Part shown: piece by piece, positions 33,961 to 45,399 of the stretch | How positions within the stretch are numbered: position 1 is the first letter of the stretch | Layout of the letters: each line of letters starts with the position of its first letter | Assembly (NCBI GenBank): GCA_032622095.1 | Contig: CP136065.1 | Span: 216,734,151 to 216,798,150, forward strand | Length of the DNA stretch: 64,000 nt | Origin: Siphonodentalium dalli | Taxonomy: Eukaryota; Mollusca; Scaphopoda; Gadilida; Siphonodentaliidae | Reading direction: 5' to 3' | Translations under genes and position numbers: made by a program | Notes under the pieces: model-generated | The model's input: the letters and a program-made list of their open reading frames with translations, nothing else | The model's database searches: none | Told to the model about the DNA's origin: nothing

Positions 33961-35622
33961 CAATATGAATCCGCCTGATTTTGTAAAAGCAAATTCAGAA
34001 CATGTCGCAAAAAAGTCAAAAACTCACTGTGCAGCCATCAACTGCTTCCACACCAGGTACAAGAGTGCAAAGAAAGAAAACGACTGTGATGGTGGAGAGT
34101 TCTGCGTGTTCGACCCGCCTCACCTCGTCAAGTGCACTCGCAATAATTTTATGAAATATGACTTCTAGATTGGGGTGTCATGTCAAAAATTATTATGACT
34201 GTGATTCACAGTTACCCATTCGGATGTGTCCCAAAATTGGGACGAAACACATGGTACTGACAATTTTTTCGAACATGCGCGTTTATCTGGCGACACAAGT
34301 GCTAAGCCAAACAGTTGCAGCGGCAATGTTCACATACGTTTCCCTCCCCGCGGCAGCCAAAGCAACAGCTGAATTCATAAAAAAAAGTTTGATATGTTGT
34401 TTGATTCATTCAATTCAAGACAAACGGTTTGTAAGTTGAAGCCCCGGCCATAAAGCTGCTATAACAACTAGATCAGTTCATATAGATTTTCTAAAAGATT
34501 GTAAGACATGGATCGGGAAAATGAAGCCACTTGGTGGTTTGGTTTAAACATATTTTAATAGTATATTCATATACAAATACTAGGGGATTGGAGGACAAGT
34601 TCTTAAAACTTAGATGGACCTCCGCTCCCCACAATACAGAATAAGTATGACAACAAATATAAATGGTATATTAAACAGAATATAGGTTTGGCATGACGGG
34701 TGCATGTGTACAATATCAATTGAATTTGAATAACTACACTATTAAGTATTACTGGTGGATGATAGTGTGGTGGTGGTGGCGGGGGGGGGGGGGTGGTAAG
34801 TCTGGGGTGCGAGTTAAATATATAAGTAATGTGTTTCGTTAATGGGTGTTAATGGGGATACATTTGTTAGGGGTGCATGGCTAACTATATAGCCGACAGG
34901 GGAGTTTGTACATGAACGTTATACTTAATGGTTTTTATGATGACTGAATTCAATCAGTACATATATATATACGCTTATGTATACATAGATATACAGATAT
35001 ACACAAGGATACATATATAATAAATTTAGTTTATTGATTAATCACGAGAATCTGCCGGACGATTTAATAAATTGGAAGGCTGCATCACTTGGTGGTAAAA
35101 TCGAGCTATATTTTTTGAACGGATGAAAGTGTCGATCGCATGTGTCTTAGAGTTATGGGAAGATCTTTCAAGTAAGCATAAGGGACTTAAATATCTGTTG
35201 ACGAATAGACTCAACCAGGATTGCTTGGAAAATTGCTTGTAATCCGATCTGCTGGAGGATTCCGTGACAACCGAGAAGCTGACCATTTTGCCCACGCGTT
35301 TAGAAAACGTTTCGATCACTGCTGCACCAAAGCCACCAAACTGCAAACTGCATCGATGACTCAGACAGCATCCTGGCCACCATTTCTCAGAGTGGAACCA
35401 AGAAATGCACCGAAATCACAAGTTGAAGACTTCACTGTTCCTCCGGAAACATCTCAGGAAATTGTCACGGGAATTAGTGACATCATGGCATCACTACCGT
35501 TGAGCAACATTCTGCTGTATAGTGCCCGATATTGTATTGCAAAGGCAGTTAAAGGGCATCCTAACTGCATCTGCTACGAACCTCTAATTGAAGAGATGCC
35601 GATGAGATCAGAATGGAGATAA
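33961..35622 (+). pseudogene. Decayed P-element/THAP-type transposase
   Basis: Plus-strand pieces in order: a partial THAP-like zinc-finger start (KKSKTHCAAINCFHTRYKS); CVFDPPHLVKCTRNNFMKYD, matching the D-x-P-H-L-x-K-x-x-R-N-N motif of P transposases; NYYDCDSQLPIRMCPKI; NMRVYLATQVLSQTVAAAM; HKAAITTRSVHIDFLKDCKT (34447); SIACVLELWEDL and LLTNRLNQDCLENC (35130-35235); VIRSAGGFRDNREADHFAHA; and SNILLYSARYCIAKA ending near C-x-C. The THAP-like start is fused directly to the PHL block, so the segment between is missing, as in internally deleted P elements. At least three frame breaks and about 500 bp of foreign sequence (34560-35080) interrupt it. Not functional. Confidence 0.8.
34560..35080. other. 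Sequence interrupting the P-like transposase remnant
   Basis: Contains a G-run (34780-34791) and ATATATAC-type repeats around 34960-35020. No ends or target duplication were recognised. Confidence 0.4.
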
Positions 35623-35710
35623 GAATAAATTATTTTCTATATGGAAAGCCCTAGCCAAGACAAAGGGGATATATGGAGGGCTGACCAATAGTATAAGTTA
35701 GATACATGCA

Positions 35711-35842
35711 AGTCTGAGTTTAGTGTGCCTGTTAAATGCAGAATGAGGTCCCCAGAGGGTGAATTTAGTGACGCTATCCTGCCTCACTAAATTCACCCTC
35801 TGTGGATCTCATTTGCAAATGACAGGCACACTAAACTCAGAC
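35711..35842. repeat. 132-bp palindrome
   Basis: AGTCTGAGTTTAGTGTGCCT at the left and its complement at the right. The arms also contain GAGGGTGAATTTAGTGA/TCACTAAATTCACCCTC. The centre is near 35776. Confidence 0.75.
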
Positions 35843-36660
35843 TAGGCTAGATACCAGTTTCTGTGCCGTTCGGGTATATCCTTGCACTTTAAGAGAAAAG
35901 CTATACCACCATATATCTCAGTTTTGTTAATAGTGTATGGAGAATCCTTGATCTTGCGGTCTTCATCGAGTTCTGTTCAAAGTATTTGCATTGCAGACAC
36001 ATCGTGAAATACGAATCACATGCACATTAAATTCCTTGTTCCTCCGCTGGTGCACCGTACACGCTTCTTTGTTATTACGCCACCTAGTGTGGTGTTACTT
36101 GCATTTGGTTTTTTTATATCGCATGGAGTACAGGGCGAATGTATTCTTGGAGATTGTTTGTACCTTACTCAATCGTACCGATATAATCACGTAGATGCCG
36201 AAATTGTAAAGTTAACGCCAGCGGTGTATAATACGTTTATGAAAATATGATAAATCCTATCGATAGAGTCAGGACAGGCTCAAATTGTAAACTTAAAGTC
36301 ACCGGTGTAATAATATGTTGTTGAAAATATAAATAATCTGATAGCCTGAAAATATTGTATAACCTATTGGGAGCCCATAATAAATGGGAATAACCTATTG
36401 GGAGCCCCTGCTGTATTTTATGGAGATTGTTTGTACCTTACTGAATCGTACCGATATAATCACGTAGATGCCGAAGTTGTAAAGTTAACGCCACTGGTGT
36501 ATAATATGTTTATGATAAATCGTATCGATAGAGTGAGGACAGGCTCAAATTGTAAACTTAAAGTCGAAAATATAAATAATCTGATAGCCTGAAAACATTG
36601 TATAACCTGTTGGGAGCCCCTGGTGTAGTGAACTGAATTATGGGTAATTTTAATTGGAGT
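35843..36660 (+). repeat. Duplicated 150-bp segment in unresolved DNA
   Basis: GGAGATTGTTTGTACCTTAC followed by AATCGTACCGATATAATCAC, GTAAAGTTAACGCCA and GACAGGCTCAAATTGTAAAC occurs at about 36149-36300 and again at 36420-36562, about 271 bp apart. AATAACCTATTGGGAGCCC is repeated between and after them. A third related piece (TTACGCCACCT, GGACAGGGCGAATGCATT) lies near 38375. Open frames here have no domain. Confidence 0.6.
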
Positions 36661-37035
36661 GCGCATGTCTGTTTTTTTTGTAGTAACGGCCATCTTTTAT
36701 TTTCTGCATGCGCAGTCTATATGCGTTCTTTTGGGGAAATTCGCTATTTTGGTTAAGTGAAACAATGGTATGAGTTCAATGTTTGTTTGTATATAAGAAA
36801 GTATATTGAATTTTGGAGGCCGACAATTGTATCTATTTGAAGATTAAAAGTTGCTTGTGTGTATTTAGCTGTGCATGGTTCGTTAATTAGGCCAGCCTAT
36901 TGTCATATTAGAACGTCTCCAATAACATACAACCTCTCTGCAGTTAACATTGTGAATTTGGCAACAGTCCAAGCAGGCCCTCTAATGGAGCACTGTGAAT
37001 TTGGCAACAGTCCAAGACACGTGGGGTATATATAG

Positions 37036-37177
37036 AATACACACGTAGTGTTTCTGAATACCAAATTTACACCACGAGTGGGATTGATGGTTTACCACAC
37101 GAGCTTTAGCGAGTGTGGTAAATCATCAATCCCACGAGTGGTGTAAATTTGGTATTCAGAAACACTACGTGTGTATT
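37036..37177. repeat. 142-bp palindrome
   Basis: AATACACACGTAGTGTTTCT and the complement form arms of about 60 bp with only a few mismatches. The loop is near ACGAGCTTTAGCG. Confidence 0.75.
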
Positions 37178-38040
37178 TTGTTTATACCATGACCGGTACA
37201 GGAGCAACAACTGCTATGAAATCGAAATAAACCCACTTAAATTAAGATGATTCTGTCGCACCATTCACAATCATCCCCGTTGTGTTCCCCACACTTGGCC
37301 GTACATCGACGTACACTATCACAGCTGATCAGGCGTATTGATACATTGAATTAGGTCAACATTCAATTGTACGAATATGGTATCATTGTAGCCAATTCAC
37401 AATAAACTGTAATCATGATGAAACCGCCATAAATAAACAACATGAATATATATATGGGAATACGAATTTAATGAATATAAATATAACACATTGCGGGAAC
37501 TTTTTTTTCTCCGCCGTACAGTGAACAGGAAACCACGAAAGTCATTTTGAAATCCACCGTTTGTTGTTCGAGTTTTTTACGTCTATTTCTTGAAATATAT
37601 GTTCAATTTGTTGATCTGGATGTGATTTCCACGGAAATAACTGTTCGTTTTTATCGCATTAGTGAGTATAATATTCAATTGAATCGAAAGTATCAAATTG
37701 TTTTCATCGCGAGGCGCTACATTTTAAAAATAGAGTGATTTTGATCGAGGTCATGGAAGGTTAATGAAAGGTCAACTCGGATGTAGTTCTACTATGGGTA
37801 TAAACTTTAACCATTGAAATGCCATTAAAACGTGTTACCCACAGTAGAAACGTGTTACCCACGGTCGGACTCCTGTTCACACACAGTAGGGTGTACAGCA
37901 CAAATATATTATATAGCATGTTTGTACACAGTACAATAGGGAGTCATGGTATAAAATAACTGAACACCTGTGGCCAACTTGATCTCCAGAATGTTTTTAA
38001 GTGGAAGGGACGGTGTAGTGGGGTGGGGGTGGAAGTTAGA
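37178..38040. other. Unresolved non-coding stretch
   Basis: AT-rich, with a short duplication AACGTGTTACCCACAG/GG at 37829-37862. Confidence 0.4.
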
Positions 38041-38330
38041 TTTTGAGTGTGTATGATTCACAACTTTTGTAAAAAAAAGTTAATGCACATGTAGTTGGAA
38101 ATTTCATACATTATTACACTACAACATAAAGGTTAAAATACATGGTTACCATTGCCTGGTATCCCAACTAGTAATTATTGTCCCCATTATGATGGGGACG
38201 GGGATCGAATGATGGAGGTATTTTGAGGGGGTGGGAGTCACAACTGTTATAAAGAATTTTAACAGTTGGAAATTTCATACATGATTACACTAACTTTTTG
38301 TCCCCATTTATTTTACTGCTGTCTTGTTTG
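38041..38330 (+). repeat. Two-copy direct repeat of about 180 bp
   Basis: AGTTGGAAATTTCATACATTATTACACTA-type sequence occurs at 38092 and at 38264, each preceded by TCACAACT(T/G)TT and a GGTGGGAGT/GGGGGTGG G-rich stretch, and followed by TGTCCCCATT. Confidence 0.55.
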
Positions 38331-38710
38331 TTACTGTATTCCTGATATGGAAATAATAAAGAGCATTTATTACGCCACCTGTGGTGTATCTAGCTGCTGA
38401 GATTTTGATATTGCGTGGTGGACAGGGCGAATGCATTGTGGGGCTTTTATTTATAGAGTTGGAAATTCCGTTTATTTAAAAGTCGGAACTACGCGACCAG
38501 TAGGCCAAGTCCAGTAAAACGGTTCGTTATAGGTGCTGGTTGTTATTGTTATTTTAACGGAATTCTGAGTTGGTCATTCGCGAAACCAATATATTTTATA
38601 TTCTATAATTAAAACCGTGGGTATATAATATATGATCCTCTTTATGGATATTGTAGGAAGGTAAATTTAGCTAAAGCGGTGGGATATCTTGCAAGACAAC
38701 ACATTTCGGT

Positions 38711-39420
38711 TTGCGCTATAACTGCTCAATGTTTTAAGGTGTTACACAACGTCTGATAAAAAGAGTTCTATCGGGAATATTCACACTATTTTTTCAGAGA
38801 ACATGCATAGAGTAAACATAGTCCTATCGGACTATCGTAAAGTAGTTCCGTTTAATTCGGGATTAATTAACCCTCAGACTGCCGAAACTGCCGACAATAA
38901 ATTCGCTTGTTCGTGTCCGCCGAAAATCAAACTTGCCTGTTTAGAGGTCCCATTTTCGTGGCTAATGGTGATAGAATCACAATTTTTCAGTCAAATTCAT
39001 GGATAAATTACATTACACTTAATCGGCTTATGTCCGCGGCCATAAACCTGCGTTTTGATAACAATTTATTTGAGACAAACTGTTGCGCGGGTATCAGTCG
39101 GCGCTTATCGGTTGAAGTTATTATGATCGTGCAGCCTGCGCGTGCAACAAGTGTTCAAATACAACAGAAGAAAAAAATACTATGTCAAATAAATAACGTC
39201 ATCAATGGACAGACAAGTTTCATTTCCGCGGGACACGAAAAAGCGAATTTAATGTCGTCAGTTTCGGCAGTCTGAGGGGTTTAATTAATCTCCTTTACGA
39301 TATCCCGATAGGACTATATTTACACTATGTTCTCTGAAAAAAATGGTGTGAATATTCCCGATAGAACTATTTTTATCAGACGTTTTGTAACACATTAAAA
39401 CATTGAGCAGTTAGCGCAAT
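38711..39420. mobile_element. Foldback element with about 150-bp terminal inverted repeats
   Basis: The left arm TTGCGCTATAACTGCTCAAT...GTCTGATAAAAAGAGTTCTA...CCTATCGGACTATCGTAAA is mirrored by the right arm TTTACGATATCCCGATAGG ... ATTGAGCAGTTAGCGCAA. The space between the arms is filled by the nested TTAA element at 38867-39284. A direct repeat, TTAACGGAATTCTGAG followed after a short variable stretch by ACCAATATATTTTATATT, occurs outside at about 38555 and 39813. Confidence 0.7.
38867..39284. mobile_element. Nested TTAA-flanked element with CCCTCAGACTGCCGAAACTG ends
   Basis: TTAACCCTCAGACTGCCG at the left and CGGCAGTCTGAGGG near TTTAA at the right form inverted repeats of about 35 bp. A 122-codon open frame on the plus strand (38907-39275) spans the interior; no domain is recognised and it probably is not a gene. 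The ends are of piggyBac type. Confidence 0.62.
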
Positions 39421-40084
39421 TTTCTGGAATTTCGGACTATTTCGTCTATAAAAATACGATGAGCAACTGAAAATGTTTTTCAACATTCTGGAAGGGGTAG
39501 ATGTCCAGGTATATATGTTTAAAATTTCACGCATAAACTATGACAGATAACAAAGTTATAATTAGTTTTATAGGCCCACCATAAATCCCCTATAATAAAC
39601 GCATGCCCCCGTAAGCACATGGCTTTGCTGTGGATGCTTTCGTTCCCAGCATGCATCATTCTCGCTATCTGTAAAATGTCTATGAACAATGGCTGTGCCA
39701 CGCACTCTTAGCTTTGATCCGCATTTAGAAGCATTCTGGTGTGGCGAATGAGAAACCTGCAGTTTTTTATAAGCCGTAGTTCATTGTAATAATTTGAAGA
39801 ATATCTTATCTTAACGGAATTCTGAGGCGGTCCATTCATGTAACCAATATATTTTATATTATGATTTATATTTATGGCTAATAATACGATCTTGGTGGCG
39901 TTACCATTTCTGACTATGGTTTTCTTGTCAAACATTGCTCGACACCGCAATAATTACAAAAATAGCTCCCTGTATTATACATCTCTCTGCGTGCATAACA
40001 TGATCAACTCCGACAAATCGATTTGTTATTTCCTAGCGAAGCTGGAATGCTTGCTTGCTTGTTGTGGATTTCCCTCCTTTAAGT
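39421..40084. other. Unresolved non-coding stretch
   Basis: Short open frames only. TGCTTGCTTGCTTG-like run near 40050. Confidence 0.4.
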
Positions 40085-42662
40085 GAGGAGCACCCCATTA
40101 TATTGGGTATATAAAATAATGGAAGTAAAAATAAGTCAAATAAAACCAGGTAAAACTACAATAATGATAAAATAGTTGGTAAAATTGTGGTACTAGTGAG
40201 TTAAAAGATTTGTGGTTGCGTAAGTTACACTTAAAAACTTTTAAATTGAGCTTTCATATGTACATATGTACATGTATATTTTTGTTTTGTTTTAAAGATT
40301 GGTATAGTTAAAATTGTCGCATTGACAAGAATATTTACAGGTAGTTGTTTTGCCTGTACAGCTCGGCTAGATTGTCATTTTATATGTGCTTGTCTGCTTC
40401 TGTTTTTAAAGTGTTTACTCTATGCACATGAATTGAGTATAAGAAATTCTTGCCAGTTTTTCAATTTGTTCTTTTTCTATATCGGTAATGTTCCAGGTTT
40501 CTAGTTTTGTGCAGTCTAAGGTTAACTGAGTTAAGAGTTCTGGTTGATCAATAATGTATTTGTCAGTGGTAGTTTTTGAGAGACATAGTTTGAGTTTTTG
40601 TATGTAACGATGTCGTTGGTTGCTAGTGTTCGTACATTGTGAAATGAAGTGTATTCTGTCCTCATCAGCTAGTTTGCATAGTGGACATATGGCAGAGGTC
40701 AGGTTTTGTCTAAATCTGTTTCTATTTATTTGTAGTAAATAAGTGTCTGTCATCAACCATGTTTTTATAATAGCCTTTTTTGTGGCAGCGGGCGAGTATT
40801 TTGATGAATCCCATACAAGATGACATTTGCTGCTGGAATTTTCTCGCAGTTTGATCATTGCTAATGTTGTTTTACTGGAGAACTCTTTGTCATTAATATC
40901 ATGCCAATATTGGTATATAGCTTTTTTACATATTGTTTTCCATTTGTTGGCATCTTCCTTACTGTGGATGGTGTTTATGATATGCAGTGGGTCAGGAAGG
41001 TTATATTTGGAAAGTATGTCTCTGACATGTATAAACCAGCTATGGCTGTTGTCATTTTTCATGATAAGTTGTCTTATTGCAAGATCTCGCTCTGCAGAGT
41101 TGTGTGTTTTGGCTATATTAATATAGAATGTTGTAATTTTGAGATCTATAGTGCCTGGATGGGAATAGCACCAATGAGTGCATTTGTAGCAGCATTTGCT
41201 GTGCGTGTTGATAAACTCTGCAATTGTCTCATGGTTTTTCGTTGGAAACGTTCGAGTTCATCCATGTCTTTTTTTTTCATATGTAGGATTTCTATACCAT
41301 GCAGCATTCTAGGAATGACAAAAGTGTTCCACATTTGGTATGCTATTACTGGTGATATACCGTTTGTTCCATGTAGCCCTGTACCCATCAAGGAGTATAG
41401 GGTTCGTCTGCCCATTGTTATTCGTTTTGGGATATCTGGGGTATTTGTTGGATTACGCTCTACACCTAGGTGTTTGGTGGAGCCTACGATATTAACAGGA
41501 GTTCCACCTAGGACAGTTTTTATTTCACCATTCATTTTTTGTATAGATGTTTTCATTTGGACAATTTCGCATTTAGTTGCGTTCATTGCGAATCGATCTT
41601 TACATGAGTTGTTGTATACAATACTTGTGAGAGTTTGTAAATCAGATGTTGTTTTTGCTAAGATGGCTACATCATCTGCACAGGTGGGGGCTGTTATATC
41701 AATTGTGCCAATTTTAAACCCAGCTGCATTGTTACTTAGCTGATTTAGCATGTCGTTGTTAAATCTTTTATAGAGCATTGCTGATAATTTCACCCCTTGT
41801 CTTATTCCTTGGTGAAGTAGTATATCTGAGGAGTATGATCCACCCCATTTTACCTTTGTATTCGCCTCATGATGTAATGAATTTACAAGTAGCCATAGGT
41901 CGCTGTGGATCCCATCAATGAAAAGTTTTCTCAGTAGGCTTTTATGCCATACAACGTCAAATGCTTTTTCAGCATCCAGGGTTTCTAATATTAATTTCTC
42001 ATTTATGTCTTTGCTTTCATTGAATGCTTCAGTTATCATAAGCCCAGCAACTAGGGGTGATGTGCCTTGAGTGAAGCGACGTTGCATTTTATTTTGCGAT
42101 GGTAGTAGCATGTTGTCTAGTTTGTCTTGCAGGGTTGCTTCTAGGATTTTACATATTATGGAGCTGATAGTTATGCCCCTGTAATTCCCTGGTTTTGTTG
42201 GGTCTTTGTCCTTTTTTGGTACAGGTGTTAATATGCCGATTTTTATTTCTTTTGGCACTTCTCGTTTTTCATATATAGTGTTTATGATGTTCATGATTAT
42301 TGGGGCAGTTTCTTCTATGCTATATTTGAGGTGTTCAGCCGTAATTCCAGCATAGTCAGCTGCTTTATTTAGTTTGAGCTTATTGACAATTGTTTTAATT
42401 TCATGCAGTGTGACTGGTTCTAAAGATGGTGTATTAGCACGACATATTTGTTCAATAGCTTCAATATCAGCCGAGACTTGTTTGTGGAATGTATCATCAA
42501 ATCTATCGGCAGTTTTTGGTTCTGACAGTTTTTTTAAGTGTTTAAACCACCCATCCATCGTCTGTTCGGCACCATATTGGTGTCCATCTATTTCAATATA
42601 CTCAGTGACTACACTCTTGGTGAGCCTTTGTGAGGTGTGTGAAGTTAGCGTACAGTTCCCAG
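40085..42662 (-). mobile_element. 5'-truncated LINE (non-LTR retrotransposon)
   Basis: Minus strand. Coding begins in the linker before RT (frame open from about 42660, residues TSQRLTKSVVTEYIEIDG) and ends at the stop near 40415. An AT-rich 3' region of about 330 bp follows. The endonuclease domain is absent, as expected for a 5' truncation during reverse transcription. Repeated CAGTTCCCAGTTCCCAG sits at the truncation point. Confidence 0.8.
40415..42558 (-). pseudogene. LINE reverse transcriptase with C-terminal zinc motif, one frameshift
   Basis: A frame of 470 codons (42558-41146) covers the RT domain: LNKAADYAGITAEHLKY, PGNYRGITISSIICKILE, FTQGTSPLVAGLMITEAFNE, DAEKAFDVVWHKSLLRKLF, LHQGIRQGVKLSAMLYKRF and the catalytic block TCADDVAIL. 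A second frame of 215 codons (41062-40415) gives the thumb-distal region with HSWFIHVRDIL and a zinc-binding C-P-L-C...H-F-x-x-Q-C. A short open stretch in the second frame (IDLKITTFYINIAKTHNSAE) bridges the gap, so a single-base deletion near 41150 explains the break. The catalytic block has CADD rather than YADD, which I believe is normal in some molluscan LINE clades. Otherwise the copy looks young. Confidence 0.82.
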
Positions 42663-43600
42663 TTCCCAGTTCAAAACGTAGTCATAACATAAGAATATCT
42701 CATTACGGTAGACGGGGAGGTGGTGGGTTTATTTCGTTGTTTTCCCAGTAATTCACGATCTGGCAGCCGGAGGGGGTGCAAGATTTGAGTTCATGACAAT
42801 TGCAGGATCCTCTACCCAAACCCCACATCAAATAACTTATATCCCCTGGGAGGGACCAGGAGGGACGGATTCGAATATGATTATGAATGGTACGCAATAA
42901 TTCAATTCGCCAATTCTCGAATTGGCTGTCGTTGTGTTTGTCGAGAGGTGCACGATGGGCCGCAGATTCTCTACCCGATCCCCACTTAAAATCATTGAGT
43001 ACCCCTGGGGATGATCCAATAGGGGCATATTCCATATAGGACTCTGGAAACCAATTGAGAGCCAGAGGCCGGTTCGTGTTTTTTGCAGTAACTCTCTACA
43101 TGTCGGTGGGAGGTGGTGCAGGGGTGCATGTGATCTTGACAACTGGCGGCTCATCTACCAGACCCGCACATCATTTGACTTATAACCCCCGGGGAGGGAC
43201 CGATAGGGATGGATTTCGAATAGGATTCTGAATAGTATGCCATAATCCAATTCACCAATTCTCGAATTGGCTGCGTTGTGTTGGTCGGGAGGTGCACGAT
43301 TGGTTTGCTATTCCATTTGGGCGATAATATCACTGCGCCCCTCTGTATAGGGCCTATATTCCACGGGAGGGTCCGAATGGGGGTGCAGGAGATGAGTGGT
43401 CGGGGTGTCGGAAGCTGAATGTGAAACTGTGTGTGCGCTTCAAACCACATAGAAACAATATCCCGTTGATAACTTTCAGGAAAAAATGGGAGTGACCATA
43501 AAGAGCGTGTATGATTTTGAATAGGACTCTGGAAAGCCAGAGGACAGTTCGTTGTTTCCTTAATCAATTGCATTATGTAACAGTTGGTGGGAGGGATCTA
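42663..43600. repeat. Degenerate tandem repeat, period roughly 350 bp
   Basis: CAATTC(G/A)CCAATTCTCGAATT followed by GGCTG...GTTGTGTT-GTCG(A/G)GAGGTGCACGAT occurs at about 42900 and 43250. ATAGGACTCTGGAAA...AGCCAGAGG occurs at 43036 and 43522. GGTGGGAGG- and GGGAGGGACC-type phrases recur. No genes. Confidence 0.55.
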
Positions 43601-43619
43601 TATGTCTGCGATTATGAAA

Positions 43620-44110
43620 CACTGAGTTTGTAATGCCATCTCTACATGGTTCCTAGAAATCCAGGTCGGTGACTCAGTCGGTCAGGTGCATAGCGCATTA
43701 TTGATATATTATCTATATTTCGGTGAGATATCTATATTTCGGTGAGAAATATAGCAGAGTGGGTTCTGGGTAAAAAGCGGACACGGAGTTTGTAATAGCA
43801 TGTTCATGGTGCCCATGAGTCTCGGTCGGTGACCCAGACGGATATGTGCATAGCACATTGTTGGTGTCTATATTTCGACGATATATAGCTGTGTCGGGGT
43901 CTGGGGAGAATGTAAAACACGGATGTGGTAATACCGTGTCTATAATTTATATATGGTGGTGCATGGGAGTACCATTTGGTGAATCTGTCAGTCAGGTGCA
44001 TAGCGCATTATTGATATATTATCCATAATCCTACGAGAAATATGCAGTGTGTGTGTGTGGGGGGGGGGGGGGTCTGAATAAAAGGCGGACACGGAGTTTG
44101 TAACGGCGTG
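43620..44110 (+). repeat. Satellite-like array (about 150 bp), left block
   Basis: Units with CAGTCGGTCAGGTGCATAGC, CATTATTGATATATTATCTA and TATTTCGACGAGA(A/T)ATA..GGGGTCTG recur at about 43680, 43850 and 43990. The same units resume at 45400. Confidence 0.6.
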
Positions 44111-44246
44111 TCTCATCACTCATCATCATCATCTTTATTTCGAAACAAGTCATTCGACTTATGGTTCTGCTGAATTACGTTAATAATAAACACATGTATA
44201 ATAAATTATATAGGCTCATAACGTAACAATATTGGTTCAGTGAACT

Positions 44247-44490
44247 TCAGTCGTCATATATGTATCTTCTGTCGTGGCAGTATGCATCAAGCATAGTTTT
44301 AAATTCCTTCAATGTTTGTTCATCAACGACCAGGTCAGGTAATTGATTCCACTCAGCAATAGCTCGGTGGGTGAAGAAGAATTTTCGGACAACTTTTTCG
44401 GATCCGGGTACCTGGAGCTTTTTGCTATTCCCTCTTGTTGCGGCACAGAGTGTTCTTTGTAAGAATTGTTGCGAGTAGAGTCCGAAGCCG
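44247..44490 (-). pseudogene. 3' end of a LINE ORF2 (C-terminal tail)
   Basis: Minus-strand frame FLQRTLCAATRGNSKKLQVP, KVVRKFFFTHRAIAEWNQLP and LVVDEQTLKEFKTMLDAYC. The (K/R)-x-x-F-x-x-R-x-I-x-x-W-N-x-L-P and x-x-L-x-x-F-K-x-x-L-D pattern is the conserved extreme C-terminus of jockey/CR1-type LINE polymerases. It is truncated on its 5' side at about 44490, where CCGCCGCCAGCCATAT-type repeats begin. Confidence 0.7.
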
Positions 44491-45399
44491 CCATCGCACG
44501 CCGCCGCCAGCCATATATATTGGCCACAAGCCGCCGCCAGCCATATTATCTCTGACGCCAGCCACATGAAAAAATCTCCGCCGCCGGAATTGTAAAATGG
44601 CTTAGCCGTGTACATGGGCTTATATGTCGAGCACAACTATACTGTGCATGAATCGCAAAGAACTAAACCGCCTAATATTGGCATACTCGCGTGGACACGG
44701 CATGGTTGTTATATTATCAGAACACCGGGCCCCTTTATGTGGAATAGACTATCCCAATGCATGCTTTCATATAACTGAATGGGAGCATCCATTGGTATTG
44801 AAAGGGTTAAAGTATAAATTGTTTATATCGACACGACCCAGTCTCAGACATCGCTGGCATTTGTCAATTTTTGCACATAACCTGTAGAAAATAATAGAAA
44901 ATAGTTTGAAATATTATATATAATTACTATCGGATTCATCATTCAATGATGCATTCATATATCGCAAGATGCCAATAATTATAGCAGTCTGAAGTTGACG
45001 TAACTTATACCGATTAGATGGGAAACTACATAGTATATCCATGCCAGTCCTTCATGTATTTTCGCCATAATGGAAAAGCCCAACATCAAAAGATTACGTG
45101 TGGTCTGGAATGCTACGGGTTCACCACAAACGCTAAAACAAACGGGGTCTATAACCGAGAATTAGAAACATTTCGGAAACGAAAATACGCTGAATGATAA
45201 CGCCATATTTCGTCAGCCACGAACGTCGCGACTGAGCCGGCTAAACGAGCGAACTAGCCACGAAATCGGTTGAGCCAGCCGCGAAAACGCTTTGTCGTGG
45301 CTTCGGGGTCTAGTTGCGAGTCTACGTTATACATATTATTTAACAGTTTATAAGTTTCAATCATATCTCCTCGGAATCGGCGATATTTAACTGACATCC
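44491..45399. other. Unresolved DNA between the two satellite blocks
   Basis: CCGCCGCCAGCCATATTA-type duplication at 44500-44570. The rest is without recognised features. Confidence 0.4.

Noticed and set aside
40901-41743. Hydrophobic 280-codon plus-strand frame resembling a membrane protein
   Set aside because: It is the antisense of the LINE reverse transcriptase.
44290-44527. Two overlapping minus-strand frames at the LINE tail
   Set aside because: Only one frame carries the LINE C-terminal pattern; the other is its shifted shadow.
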